Positions 34,093-43,348 of a stretch of DNA of 64,000 bases are shown piece by piece; the stretch's first letter is position 1; each line of letters starts with the position of its first letter. The position numbers were made by a program, and so were the translations under genes. This DNA is from JANNVK01 sp031430435. GTDB lineage: Bacteria > Acidobacteriota > Blastocatellia > Pyrinomonadales > Pyrinomonadaceae. The stretch is from positions 1 through 64,000 of the forward strand of contig JANPBM010000040.1 in NCBI GenBank assembly GCA_031430435.1. The letters run 5' to 3'. The notes below the pieces were generated by a model. The model worked only from the letters and a program-made list of their open reading frames with translations, ran no database searches and was not told the origin of the DNA.

Positions 34093-35031
34093 ATGAAAGT
34101 ATTGTTTTGTTTAAGCTGCCTGTTTTTATTCGCGGTCAGTGCCGTGGCGCAAAATCGCCAAATCGCCGTAACCATCGATGATTTGCCGGTTGTTTCGCCG
34201 CGAGCCGATTTAAAAGTTCGTCGAAGTATTACGAAAAATCTGCTTGCAAAAGTCAAAAAAGCAAAGGTTCCCGCAATCGGTTTTGTCAACGAAAACAAAC
34301 TTTATACGGACGATAAACGCGTCGAAGCTCAAGTTGATTTACTCCGAATGTGGCTTGATAACGGACTCGAACTTGGCAACCATACATTTTCGCATTTGAG
34401 TTTGCACGATAATTCGTTGGAAAAATACGAAGCCGATATTTTGAAAGGCGAGATTATTACCAAGGAACTTTTGCAAGCTAAGTCGTTGAAAATGCGATAC
34501 TTTCGGCATCCGTATTTGTGGACGGGTTTGAGTTTGGACATCAAAAAAGACTTGGGAAATTTTTTGAGCGAACATAATTACACCATCGCGCCTGTTTCAA
34601 TCGATAACGCCGATTGGGTTTTTGCGGCGGCTTATGAAAAGGCGTTTGCGAAAAACGACAAAAAATTGATGAAGCAAATCGGCAAGGCGTATGTTCCATA
34701 TTTAGACGCAAAAACAGATTATTGGGAACGTCAATCCGTCAAACTTTTCAACCGTGAAATCAAACAAATTTTACTGCTTCACGCCAATTTTATTAACTCG
34801 GTTTACTTTGGCGACATCGCTGAAATGCTTGAAAAACGTAACTATAAATTCATCAAATTAGAAGAATCTTTAACCGACGAAGCGTATAATTTGCCGGATA
34901 ATTTTGTCAAGCGAAACGGTATTTCGTGGCTTCATCGGTGGGCGTTGGACAAAGGCAGAGAATTTGTTTTGCTCGATGAGCCGAAAGTTCCCGAATTTGT
35001 GATGAAAGCCTCAGGATTTGATTCCGAATGA
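34093..35031 (+). CDS. Secreted polysaccharide deacetylase family protein
   Basis: 312 residues with a signal peptide (VLFCLSCLFLFAVSAVAQ). The NodB-type metal site is present: D29-D30 in AVTIDDLPVV, and H97, H101 in LGNHTFSHLSLH. RYFRHPYLWTG is the conserved arginine-proline motif. Members remove N-acetyl or O-acetyl groups from polysaccharides such as chitin or peptidoglycan. ATG 34093 starts the signal peptide; the longer upstream frame overlaps the VOC gene. The next gene begins four bases after its stop. Confidence 0.87.
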   Translation: MKVLFCLSCLFLFAVSAVAQNRQIAVTIDDLPVVSPRADLKVRRSITKNLLAKVKKAKVPAIGFVNENKLYTDDKRVEAQVDLLRMWLDNGLELGNHTFSHLSLHDNSLEKYEADILKGEIITKELLQAKSLKMRYFRHPYLWTGLSLDIKKDLGNFLSEHNYTIAPVSIDNADWVFAAAYEKAFAKNDKKLMKQIGKAYVPYLDAKTDYWERQSVKLFNREIKQILLLHANFINSVYFGDIAEMLEKRNYKFIKLEESLTDEAYNLPDNFVKRNGISWLHRWALDKGREFVLLDEPKVPEFVMKASGFDSE

Positions 35032-35035
35032 CGAA

Positions 35036-36202
35036 ATGACGAAAACCGAAATTTTAATCATCGGCGGCGGCGTTGTCGGGGCAAGTGTCGCGTATCATTT
35101 ATCGAAACGCGGAGCGAAAAATGTCGTGATTTTGGAACGCGAAACGGCGCAAGGTTTCGGCTCGACGGGAAAAGCGACGGGCGGAATTCGCCAACAATTC
35201 GGCACGGAAATCAACGTTAAAATGTCGCAATATTCAATCAACTTTTTGCGAAATTGCGAATTTGAAACAGGTTACGACCCACGCGGATATTTGTTTTTCG
35301 CAACCGATGAAAAACAACTTAACTATTTGAAAATAAACGTTGAATTGCAAAAATCGCTCGGCGTTGACGATGTTGAAATTGTCGATAAAGAGACGATCGG
35401 CGAAATGGTCGGCGGAATGAATTGCGAAGACATTGTCGGCGGAAGTTTTTGCCGCAGCGACGGTTTCATCAACCCGATTGCGTTGATGAAAGGTTTCACT
35501 CAAAACGCCGAAGGTGTGAAAATCGAAACCGCGAACGAAGTTTTATCGATCGAAACAACAGGCGAAAAAATTGTCGCGGTAAACACAAATAACGGACGAA
35601 TCGAAGCCGAAAAAGTTGTGGTTTGCACAGGCGCGTGGGCGAAAAAGTTGGCGAAAAGTTGCGGAATCGAGTTGCCGATCGAGCCTTTGCGGCGACAAAT
35701 TGTGTGGGCAAAAGCATCGGAACCTTTGCCGAAAAACTTGCCGATGGTCATCGATATCGGGACAGGTTTTCACTTTCGTCCCGCGATTGATTTTGTAAAT
35801 CCGTCCGAAACCGATGAAACGCACATCTTTTTTGCGTTTCCCGATAAAGCTGAAAAAGTTGGTTTTGACACGAGTTTCGACGAATCTTTTATCCCGAAAG
35901 TCGTTGAAAAAGCACGACATAGAGCAAGATTTTTAGCCGACGCGAAAATTATCCGCGAAAAATGTCGAGCAGGTTTATACGAAATTACGCCCGATTTTCA
36001 CGCGATTCTCGGCGGTTGCGGAATCGAAGGTTTATATTTCGCCGGCGGTTTTTCGGGACACGGCGTGATGCACTCGCCCGCAACGGGACGCGCGTTGAGC
36101 GAGATAATTTTAGACGGAAAATCAAGTTTCCTTGACGTTTCGAGTTTGAGGTTGGAACGTTTTGCGACAGGCGAACTTTTAATCGAAAACGCATATATTT
36201 AA
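35036..36202 (+). CDS. FAD-dependent DAO-type oxidoreductase
   Basis: 388 residues. It has the Rossmann motif IIGGGVVGASVAYHLSKRG (FAD ADP-binding) near the N-terminus, and the C-terminal GLYFAGGFSGHGVMHSPATG block of the DAO family, which includes glycine, sarcosine and D-amino-acid oxidases and proline dehydrogenase beta chains. TEINVKMSQYSINFLRN and FRPAIDFVNPSETDE lie between. It probably oxidises an amine or amino acid. It starts four bases after the deacetylase gene. Confidence 0.87.
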   Translation: MTKTEILIIGGGVVGASVAYHLSKRGAKNVVILERETAQGFGSTGKATGGIRQQFGTEINVKMSQYSINFLRNCEFETGYDPRGYLFFATDEKQLNYLKINVELQKSLGVDDVEIVDKETIGEMVGGMNCEDIVGGSFCRSDGFINPIALMKGFTQNAEGVKIETANEVLSIETTGEKIVAVNTNNGRIEAEKVVVCTGAWAKKLAKSCGIELPIEPLRRQIVWAKASEPLPKNLPMVIDIGTGFHFRPAIDFVNPSETDETHIFFAFPDKAEKVGFDTSFDESFIPKVVEKARHRARFLADAKIIREKCRAGLYEITPDFHAILGGCGIEGLYFAGGFSGHGVMHSPATGRALSEIILDGKSSFLDVSSLRLERFATGELLIENAYI

Positions 36203-36244
36203 CTTTCGTCGGGGTGCTTTGGAAAATTGTCGGAAAAATGAATC

Positions 36245-36269
36245 CGGCTGCCGACTACTGACTACTGAA
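36245..36269. repeat. ACTGACTACTG-type dispersed repeat
   Basis: GGCTGCCGACTACTGACTAC precedes the HDAC-like gene by a few bases. It resembles stretches at 16951-17016, 46488-46518 and 53816-53940. Its role is unknown. Confidence 0.45.
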
Positions 36270-36271
36270 TT

Positions 36272-37219
36272 ATGAAAACAGCGCTAATCCATCATCCGAT
36301 TGCCAAAAAACACAACACCGGCGAAGGTCATCCCGAAACGTCGAAACGTTACGAAGTTGTTATAAATGCTTTGAAAAACGACGTGAAACTTTGGTCGGAA
36401 CTGCTCGAAGTCGAAGCAAAATCCGCCTCGAAAGGCATCATCCAAGCGGCACATACCCGCGAACATTATCAAGACGTGGAAAATGCGTTTGCCGACGGTT
36501 TTGAATCGTTGGACGCGGACACGATTATCTCGATGAATTCGTTTGAAGCGGCGAGTTTTGCCGCCGGCGGCGCGTGCAAAGCGGTTGATTTGGTGATGAA
36601 GGGCGAAGCCGCTAATGCGTTTGTCGTTACGCGACCGCCGGGACATCACGCGACCGCCGAAAAGTCGCAAGGCTTTTGTTTATTTAACAACGTGGCAATC
36701 GCAAGTCGTTACGCCCAAAACATTTACAAAGAAGTTGAGCGTGTCGCAATTATCGACTGGGACGTGCATCACGGCAACGGCACGCAGGGAATTTTCTTCG
36801 ACGATCCGAGCGTTTTCTTCTTTTCGATGCACCAATATCCGTGGTATCCGGGCAGCGGAAGTTACGGCGAAACAGGTTTCGGTCGCGGAAAAGATTACAC
36901 GAAAAATCTGCCGGTCAAAGCGGGAACCGTCGCCAAAACGCAAAAACGAATGTTTGAAGCTGCGATTCACGAAATTTCCAAAAAATTCAAGCCCGATTTA
37001 ATTATGATTTCCGCCGGTTTCGACGCGCACGAAAGCGATCCGCTCGGTCAACTGAAACTTGAAAACGAAGATTTTATTTCGATGACAAAAACGGTCAAAC
37101 AATGGGCGAATGATGTTTGCGGCGGCAGAATCGTCTCGGTTTTGGAAGGCGGTTACAATCTTGGAACTTTAGGCGCAACGGTTAAAAACCACGTTGCGGC
37201 GTTGGCAGACGAGATGTGA
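36272..37219 (+). CDS. HDAC-family amidohydrolase
   Basis: 315 residues, zinc-dependent deacetylase fold. The active site is visible: VTRPPGHHATAEKSQGFCLF (H125, H126), and IIDWDVHHGNGTQG (D164 and H166 as zinc ligands), then ISAGFDAHESDPLGQL with the third ligand aspartate, and LEGGYNLGTLG at the C-terminus. Bacterial members act on acetylpolyamines, acetoin-linked or other acetyl substrates. It follows the FAD oxidoreductase by 69 bp, so a shared amine pathway is possible but inferred. Confidence 0.9.
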   Translation: MKTALIHHPIAKKHNTGEGHPETSKRYEVVINALKNDVKLWSELLEVEAKSASKGIIQAAHTREHYQDVENAFADGFESLDADTIISMNSFEAASFAAGGACKAVDLVMKGEAANAFVVTRPPGHHATAEKSQGFCLFNNVAIASRYAQNIYKEVERVAIIDWDVHHGNGTQGIFFDDPSVFFFSMHQYPWYPGSGSYGETGFGRGKDYTKNLPVKAGTVAKTQKRMFEAAIHEISKKFKPDLIMISAGFDAHESDPLGQLKLENEDFISMTKTVKQWANDVCGGRIVSVLEGGYNLGTLGATVKNHVAALADEM

Positions 37220-37223
37220 TGAA

Positions 37224-37273
37224 GAGACGAAGTGCCTGAGAGAGAAAGCAACTTCACACCGTCGCTTCGTCTC
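37224..37273. repeat. Intergenic inverted repeat
   Basis: GAGACGAAG (37224-37232) and CTTCGTCTC (37265-37273) pair perfectly, with a second inner pair GAAGT/ACTTC. It lies between two convergent genes and lacks a T-run, so it is a bidirectional hairpin rather than a classical terminator. Confidence 0.6.
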
Positions 37274-37280
37274 ACGCTCG

Positions 37281-38144
37281 CTATTGAGCCGGTTTGAATA
37301 AACTCGGCGTTGTGTATGTAACGCCGAAGGTTACGCCGGTTCGCGGGCTGAATTTGGTCAAGCCGAAGACGGCGGCGGTGTCGAATCGCAAGCCGGAAAC
37401 TTTGATTTGCGAGCCGATGCGAAAGTTTGAAATACTTTCTGTGCCGAGCGGAACTGTTCCGCCGCGCGTGTTTTTTCGTCCGTTGATTTCCGTCGCTAAA
37501 TTTACTCGTTTGGTGAGTCGGAAAATTCCGGCTAAACCGTATAAAACAACATCGTTTTGGGTGAAAAGTTTGGTTGGCGCGGGAAAAATTCCGATTCCCA
37601 AGTTGCCGTAAATGTTTGCTCGCGGATCGCCTTTCGGTTGTTTGCCGAAACGTTTTTGCAATAAAATTTTGCCGAAAACGTTGATTTGATTTACGCCGAT
37701 TCCTTTTGATTGGTCGGAATTCGGCAAGACAAATCCGAGTTTTAACCCGACGGCGGGGAAAATTTTTGTTTCGCTTCGTAATTTAATTTTGGTTGAAATC
37801 GTGAAATCTCCGGTGTCGTTCGATGAGATATTGCTTGTGCTTAACGGAATTGCGGACGCGCCGAACGAATTTATCGCCAAATAGTTTTGCAATGTTCCTT
37901 CGACTTGCAATTCAACGTTTGAATTTATTCCGACGCGCGTTCTAATCACGCCGAATTTCGATAAATCGCCTTTTAATCCCGACACGGGAAACTTTTCGTT
38001 TTGCGTAAACTCAACGCCCAACGCCAAATCGATCGAACCCGTCGGCGTAATATCGACATCATCGGTCAAAAGCGGACGCTGTTGCGCAACGGCGTAAACC
38101 GTCGAAAAACAGAGCAAAAATATGATGAAAAAAAGGCGTTTCAT
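37281..38144 (-). CDS. Outer-membrane beta-barrel protein
   Basis: 287 residues with a signal peptide (RLFFIIFLLCFSTVYAVAQ). The opening RPLLTDDVDITPTGSIDLAL and the alternation of hydrophobic strands and Gly/Asn turns (FPAVGLKLGFVLPNSDQSKG, NIYGNLGIGIF, FGVTYTTPSLF) match the MetA-pathway or transporter-type outer-membrane barrels. The terminal aromatic/hydrophobic pattern fits a barrel signal. Substrate not known. ATG 38144 begins the signal peptide. Confidence 0.75.
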   Translation of the reverse strand: MKRLFFIIFLLCFSTVYAVAQQRPLLTDDVDITPTGSIDLALGVEFTQNEKFPVSGLKGDLSKFGVIRTRVGINSNVELQVEGTLQNYLAINSFGASAIPLSTSNISSNDTGDFTISTKIKLRSETKIFPAVGLKLGFVLPNSDQSKGIGVNQINVFGKILLQKRFGKQPKGDPRANIYGNLGIGIFPAPTKLFTQNDVVLYGLAGIFRLTKRVNLATEINGRKNTRGGTVPLGTESISNFRIGSQIKVSGLRFDTAAVFGLTKFSPRTGVTFGVTYTTPSLFKPAQ

Positions 38145-38211
38145 ACGAACATCATAAACCGATTCGGGCAGAGACGCAAAAGCGGGTGAAAATATAATTC
38201 GCCCGCTTTTG

Positions 38212-39120
38212 TTATCCGGCATTTCTGATTATATTTTCGACAATCAGCAAAAACATCGCGGGTTTATCTTCGGTCGTTGCCGGCACAAGGCTTTCCAAAT
38301 ACGGTTGCAACAACAAAAGAATTGATTGCGAGCCGTTGAAAATTGTGTGTAAAGCTATACACGGCAACAGGTTTCCGGTTTTTTCGCGTACCAATGTCAA
38401 AACTAAACTCAGAACACAAATCGTCAAAATCGTTGCAGTATCGGGATAATACTGCGGAACGTGAACGGCGGCAAAAAGTCCGGTCGTGATTGCAATCGCC
38501 AAAACAACACCGAAACTTTTGCGAAATGCCGAGTATAAAATTCCGCGATAAATTACTTCTTCGACCAACGGCGCAGTGAAAGTCGCCATAAACGCGACAA
38601 CATAAACGACCGTTCGGGAACTTTCCAAAATATGTTTCAACTCGTTATCTTGCGAACCGAAAATATAACTCATTCCCGCCGCATAAAAGTAAAAAAGCGC
38701 GACAACCACGAAGCACATCCAAACGCGGAATCCGTTCATGCTCCAACCGAGCGCTTGGGTAAACGATATTTTGCCGAGTTTTGTAATAATCGCCCAAGCA
38801 AGCAGAATCGTTAAAATATGAGCAACGATAACCGAAGAAATCGCTGTCAAAATCAGCACCGGATCGTCTCGCAACATCTTCGGCAAATCCATCGCCCGCA
38901 AAACTTCCAACGCTTGGGCGACACTCAAATCACTCGCCTTCATTTCGCGGTTAACCAAATACGAAAAAACAAAAATGGTTTGGGTCGCAAAGATAAAACC
39001 GACGCTTGCCAACCAAACTAAAAACGCCGCAACCGGATGCCAATGCGGATTATTCGGCGTAATTTCTTCGGTAATTTGTTTTTCGCGCGGACTTGGGATA
39101 AATGTTTCGATATTTTCCAT
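38212..39120 (-). CDS. CPBP intramembrane metalloprotease
   Basis: 302 residues with about seven membrane segments. The CPBP/CaaX protease motifs are EEVIYRG (E187, E188, R192), FAAVHVPQY (H220) and CIALHTIFNG with a further histidine and asparagine. Such proteins cleave prenylated or bacteriocin-type substrates in the membrane; several act in immunity. ATG 39120 begins a cytoplasmic tail (IETFIPSPREKQITEEI). It is divergent from kdsB with a 76-bp gap. Confidence 0.9.
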   Translation of the reverse strand: MENIETFIPSPREKQITEEITPNNPHWHPVAAFLVWLASVGFIFATQTIFVFSYLVNREMKASDLSVAQALEVLRAMDLPKMLRDDPVLILTAISSVIVAHILTILLAWAIITKLGKISFTQALGWSMNGFRVWMCFVVVALFYFYAAGMSYIFGSQDNELKHILESSRTVVYVVAFMATFTAPLVEEVIYRGILYSAFRKSFGVVLAIAITTGLFAAVHVPQYYPDTATILTICVLSLVLTLVREKTGNLLPCIALHTIFNGSQSILLLLQPYLESLVPATTEDKPAMFLLIVENIIRNAG

Positions 39121-39196
39121 TCCCAAAAGTGTAACCAATAAACATTCGTAACTCAAACGTTGAAATTTTATCGAAAAAAAGATAGATTCAGAATCC

Positions 39197-39997
39197 GTGA
39201 AAGAGTCGCACAACAATCAACTTCAATCCGTTTTTGCAATCATTCCCGCACGTTTTAATTCTTCGCGTTTGCCGGCGAAATTGTTGCGTCCATTGGGCGA
39301 TAAACCGTTGATTTTGCATACTTTAGAGCAAACCAAAAAAGCCTCGAACATCAGTCGTGTAATTGTGGCGACCGACGACGAACGTATTTTTCGGGTAATT
39401 GTCGAAAGCGGAAACGAAGCCGTGATGACTTCGCCGAATCATCAATCGGGAAGCGACCGAATCGCCGAAGTTGCCGAAACTTTGCCCGAAAATTCGATTA
39501 TCGTCAACGTCCAAGGCGATGAACCGCTGATTTCGCCAAACACAATCGAACAAGCCGTCGATGTTTTATTGAATGATGCAAGTATTGTCATGTCAACAAC
39601 TTGCGAAATAATTTACGACGCAAAAGATGTTTTAAGTCCGGATGTTGTCAAAGTTGTCACGGACGAAAACGGGTTTGCTCTGTATTTTTCGCGGTCGCCG
39701 ATTCCGTTTCCGCGCGATTTGGTCAAAAAATTCGGCAGTTTGGAAAATGCGTTTGAAAACGACAAGAGTTTGCCGGAAACTTTCAAAAAACACACCGGTT
39801 TATATGTTTATCGCCGCGAATTTTTGTTGGCATTTACAAAAATACCGCCAAGTAATTTGGAAAAAACAGAGATGCTCGAACAACTTCGGGCGTTAGAAAA
39901 CGGCTCGAAAATAAAGGTTGTCGAAGTCCGAGAAAGTTCTGTCGGCGTTGATACTTTAGAAGATTATGAGCGAGTCAAATTGCATTTGGGCGTTTAG
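39197..39997 (+). CDS. kdsB: 3-deoxy-manno-octulosonate cytidylyltransferase
   Basis: 266 residues. It activates Kdo with CTP to CMP-Kdo for the lipopolysaccharide inner core, which marks a diderm cell. The nucleotide-binding loop is IIPARFNSSRLPAKLLRPLG; NHQSGSDRIAEVAE and VNVQGDEPLISP hold the conserved Gln, Arg and Asp; FSRSPIPFPRD and VDTLEDYERV follow. It starts with GTG at 39197. lpxD lies 4.5 kb downstream. Confidence 0.95.
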   Translation: MKESHNNQLQSVFAIIPARFNSSRLPAKLLRPLGDKPLILHTLEQTKKASNISRVIVATDDERIFRVIVESGNEAVMTSPNHQSGSDRIAEVAETLPENSIIVNVQGDEPLISPNTIEQAVDVLLNDASIVMSTTCEIIYDAKDVLSPDVVKVVTDENGFALYFSRSPIPFPRDLVKKFGSLENAFENDKSLPETFKKHTGLYVYRREFLLAFTKIPPSNLEKTEMLEQLRALENGSKIKVVEVRESSVGVDTLEDYERVKLHLGV

Positions 39998-40109
39998 TTT
40001 CTCTTAGTAAAACTCGGTATTTTTCACTCTTTCCGCCTTTCTCAAAGAAAATTCGTTTACTAATCCGCAATTAAGTTTTACCATTGAAAAAACAAAGGGA
40101 TTTTTTTGC

Positions 40110-41357
40110 ATGACGAATAAAATTAAACTTGGCGCGATTGTTATTTTGCTTTCAACTTTAACGGTTTTTGCTCAAACAAAAGCCCGGAAACTGAATGTTT
40201 CGGAAGAACTGAAAAAAAGTGCGGTTGAATTACTGCGTGAAATTCCGCAAGATGTCGTTAAATTACAATCGCCGACGAATAGAATAAATTATTTGCTGAA
40301 ACTTGCGAATTTGCTGTGGGAATTCGATGAAGACGAATCTCGCGGCTTGTATAAAACCGCGATGAACGAAATTATTCAAGATATTGCCGAATTTTATGCG
40401 GAAGAGCCGGAAGAATCGAAACTTTATACGCATCAAATGCTAAAGTTTCACGCACTGAATACAAAATTGACTTTTCGCAAGGATTTAATTTTAGAGTTGC
40501 TTCGGAAAGATTCGGATTTGGCGGAATATCTCTTTAAGAAATCGTCTAACCTTCCGATTCAAACTGATTTTTTATTTGCCTTGGACTCTCAAAATAAAGA
40601 ATTACAAATCAAAATTGCGGAACCTAAGAGCAAAACATCAAACCCGGCTTCGATCAAGCAAGACAATAAATCTAAGAAAAGCAAGTTTGATGAAGTGTTT
40701 TCAAAACTGTCGAGAGTCAGGTATAAAAACGTCAAAAGCCCTGTGTCGGAAAAAGAAAGAAAGCGAATTAACGATAAACTCGGCAAAGAAAAATTAACTG
40801 ATGAGGAAAAGCAGAATCTCTCAGCGGATTTTTTCACACAAATACCGCCGGATCGAAAATCGGCAGAGTTTTTTTGGCTTGAAAATGCAGGAAATATGGC
40901 GAAAGCGGGCGAAGTTGAATTTGCGGTTGAAATACTCAAGCAAGCAAAGCTAATCGTGCCGGCAGAAAATAAAACGGCGGACGATGTCATACTGAGTTTG
41001 GAGTTTGCAAAAGTTTACAGTTTGATTGATCCGGATCAGTCGTTTCATATTTTGGAAAGCACGATTCCGGTTTTGAATTCCGCTTTGGAAGATTATATAA
41101 AAGTAAGAATATTCAGCGGAACCGACCTTAATTTTATTGAAAACGGCGAAATAATTATGTTCGCCGCGAAACAAGACGGCGAGTTTATCAAGACAGTTTT
41201 CCAAAATTTGGCGGACAAAGAAAAAACCATCAGAAACCTGGCTGATGTCGATTTTTTACGCGCCAAAAATTTAGCCGACAAGTTCAATCGCCCCGAACTT
41301 AAAATTGAAATGAAGTTATTGATTATAAATAATTTGCTCGAACAACCGCATTTATAA
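40110..41357 (+). CDS. Secreted helical-repeat protein, paralog 1
   Basis: 415 residues with a signal peptide (LGAIVILLSTLTVFAQ). I do not recognise the family. It is helix-rich and resembles TPR-like solenoids without a clear repeat. YLLKLANLLWEFDEDESRG matches YLLKTANLLWQIDKNQSRQ of the next gene, and the C-terminal parts also align (NLADKFNRPELKIEMKLLII against NLSNRFDRAEFRLEARIQIC), so the two are a tandem duplication. A lysine-rich middle (about 185-245) is unlike the paralog. Confidence 0.65.
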   Translation: MTNKIKLGAIVILLSTLTVFAQTKARKLNVSEELKKSAVELLREIPQDVVKLQSPTNRINYLLKLANLLWEFDEDESRGLYKTAMNEIIQDIAEFYAEEPEESKLYTHQMLKFHALNTKLTFRKDLILELLRKDSDLAEYLFKKSSNLPIQTDFLFALDSQNKELQIKIAEPKSKTSNPASIKQDNKSKKSKFDEVFSKLSRVRYKNVKSPVSEKERKRINDKLGKEKLTDEEKQNLSADFFTQIPPDRKSAEFFWLENAGNMAKAGEVEFAVEILKQAKLIVPAENKTADDVILSLEFAKVYSLIDPDQSFHILESTIPVLNSALEDYIKVRIFSGTDLNFIENGEIIMFAAKQDGEFIKTVFQNLADKEKTIRNLADVDFLRAKNLADKFNRPELKIEMKLLIINNLLEQPHL

Positions 41358-41434
41358 TCAGAGACTGAGCCAAAAGTCATCGATAATGAATTGATTGCAA
41401 CTTTTGGTTTAATTAAGCCGTGAACTTGAAAATT

Positions 41435-43072
41435 ATGGTTAAAAATATCTTCACGATTCTGATGTTTGCCGCCTTTTTCGGGCAACTGCCGTTATTTGCT
41501 CAAGCGACCGACAAAAAGCCGCCGAAACAAACTCCGCCGAAAGTCGCTGTTCCGACAATCGACATTTCAAACGAGTTGAAAGCGCAGGTTGCCGATTATT
41601 TACAACAAAACGTTTCGCTTTCGCTCAGTTTGAGTTTAGACGAAAACCGCGTTTCATATTTACTGAAAACTGCGAATCTGCTTTGGCAAATCGACAAAAA
41701 TCAGTCTCGCCAAGTCTTTCGCGCGTCGTTTGAAGACATTCGCAAAATCGTTTCGCAAACTGATTTTGAAATGAACGAACTCGATAAAATCCTCGACACC
41801 GAACTTTCAAAACCTGCCTTGCAAAAAGAAGTTTTCGCAAAACTCGGAAAAATAAACGCTTTAACTTTGGCGGTTACGACCCAAGTTTCCCCGACCAATC
41901 CGCAAATCGGGTACGCTTTTTTTGAAGAATTGAAAATGTCGATTACTAACGAGCAGTTGCGAAAAAGTTTTGACCGAAGCATAAGTTTGCTGCAAATTCC
42001 GCTATTGGACGAAATTGCCGAAAAAAATATTGACAGAGCATTAACTTTGGCATATAAACGACTTAAAGAACAAGGGTTTTTTGAGGATTCAATAGATTTA
42101 CTTTTGACGGTTCTAAAAAAAGAGCCTAAAAAAGCTAATAATTTTGCCAAAACAATTTTGCAAAGTATTAAATCTTCAAAAAATGTGAGGCAGTATTTCA
42201 GCTCGATGCAACGGTTGCTTCAAATCGGGAAAGATAATTTGTCTGTAACCTCGAACCAAAAACCTCTTTTCAGCAAATCCGAATCAGACAGCTTGTCAGA
42301 GTTGATTGATTCATACCTTTATAATCCCGAAACAAAAATAATAAATTCTCCCGCCAACTCCGCAAATCTTTTAACTCCGCGCGAAGAATTAATCCGCGCA
42401 AAATTGCTGAACGACGTAATCAAAACAATGTCTGCGGGTAAAAGTGAGGCGAAAATGCTGTTTCAAAAAGAACTTGCGGCAATGATTAAACCGCTTGAAA
42501 ATAAAAAATTGCCGACGGTTGAGAAAAAACGAATTATTGAAGCCGCGAGACAGAAAATTTTGCTCGTTAAAGACACTCAATTTCGGTTTGAAATGTTACT
42601 GTTGCTTTCACAAAAAGCGTTGCAAACCGATGAGAAAGAACCTGCGTCCCAAATTTTGCTTGAAGCCGAATTGATCAATAAAACTTTTCCGAAAGATTTG
42701 ACGGATTTCGCCAATAATTGGTTGCTTGCCGAATCGTATTTCGGCGCTGATGCCGACAAATCTTTTATTATCGTCGAAAATATATTTTTGCAACTCAACC
42801 AAGTCATCAATGCTTACGCGCTTTTTAACGAATTTTTGGGCGGCGAAACTTTTTTGGAATCAGCCGAAGTAAAAATGGAAAGCGTCGGGAACGCAAAAGT
42901 TATCGGCTTGGAAAAATTGAAAAGCCCGTTGATGAAAAGCCTTGCCGAACGAGATTTTACTCGCACCGCAAATCTTTCAAACAGATTTGACCGTGCCGAA
43001 TTCAGACTCGAAGCAAGGATTCAGATTTGTCGGGCAATTCTCGAACCGCCGAAGAAAAACGAGAAGCAGTAG
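41435..43072 (+). CDS. Secreted helical-repeat protein, paralog 2
   Basis: 545 residues. Signal peptide (FTILMFAAFFGQLPLFAQ) then a proline-rich segment (PPKQTPPKVAVPTIDIS) and a helical solenoid. Same architecture as the previous gene but with about 130 extra residues in the middle. Family not recognised; function unknown. ATG 41435 is chosen at the signal peptide; a GTG at 41420 would add five residues. A polyamine-like KK motif ends the protein (PPKKNEKQ). It probably forms an operon with the 40110 gene (77-bp gap). Confidence 0.65.
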   Translation: MVKNIFTILMFAAFFGQLPLFAQATDKKPPKQTPPKVAVPTIDISNELKAQVADYLQQNVSLSLSLSLDENRVSYLLKTANLLWQIDKNQSRQVFRASFEDIRKIVSQTDFEMNELDKILDTELSKPALQKEVFAKLGKINALTLAVTTQVSPTNPQIGYAFFEELKMSITNEQLRKSFDRSISLLQIPLLDEIAEKNIDRALTLAYKRLKEQGFFEDSIDLLLTVLKKEPKKANNFAKTILQSIKSSKNVRQYFSSMQRLLQIGKDNLSVTSNQKPLFSKSESDSLSELIDSYLYNPETKIINSPANSANLLTPREELIRAKLLNDVIKTMSAGKSEAKMLFQKELAAMIKPLENKKLPTVEKKRIIEAARQKILLVKDTQFRFEMLLLLSQKALQTDEKEPASQILLEAELINKTFPKDLTDFANNWLLAESYFGADADKSFIIVENIFLQLNQVINAYALFNEFLGGETFLESAEVKMESVGNAKVIGLEKLKSPLMKSLAERDFTRTANLSNRFDRAEFRLEARIQICRAILEPPKKNEKQ

Positions 43073-43119
43073 GCAGAAGACAGTAAAGAACAAGGTAAGC
43101 AAAGCAGGTCAGAATATAT

Positions 43120-43162
43120 TTTCGGGTTTAAGTCGGCGCGTAATTCTACATACAACCCGAAA
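43120..43162. repeat. Inverted repeat in the 43073-43348 gap
   Basis: TTTCGGGTT and AACCCGAAA (43154-43162) pair over nine bases with a 25-base loop. No T-run follows. The rest of this 276-bp gap shows no gene; it carries an AT-rich stretch before the start at 43349 that may hold a promoter. Confidence 0.5.
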
Positions 43163-43348
43163 GTCTTGACAACGCGCTTAAAAATTAAGAATTGCCGAAA
43201 AATATCGGTTCGACGAATTTTATTTTGTAACACTTGCCGAAAGTGTCATAGTCGCCGACACAATTTTATGTAAAGTATGCACAATCTAGTGTAAACTACG
43301 AGAAATATTGTTTTGACGGGAATATCCGAAGTTAAAACTTAAATTATT

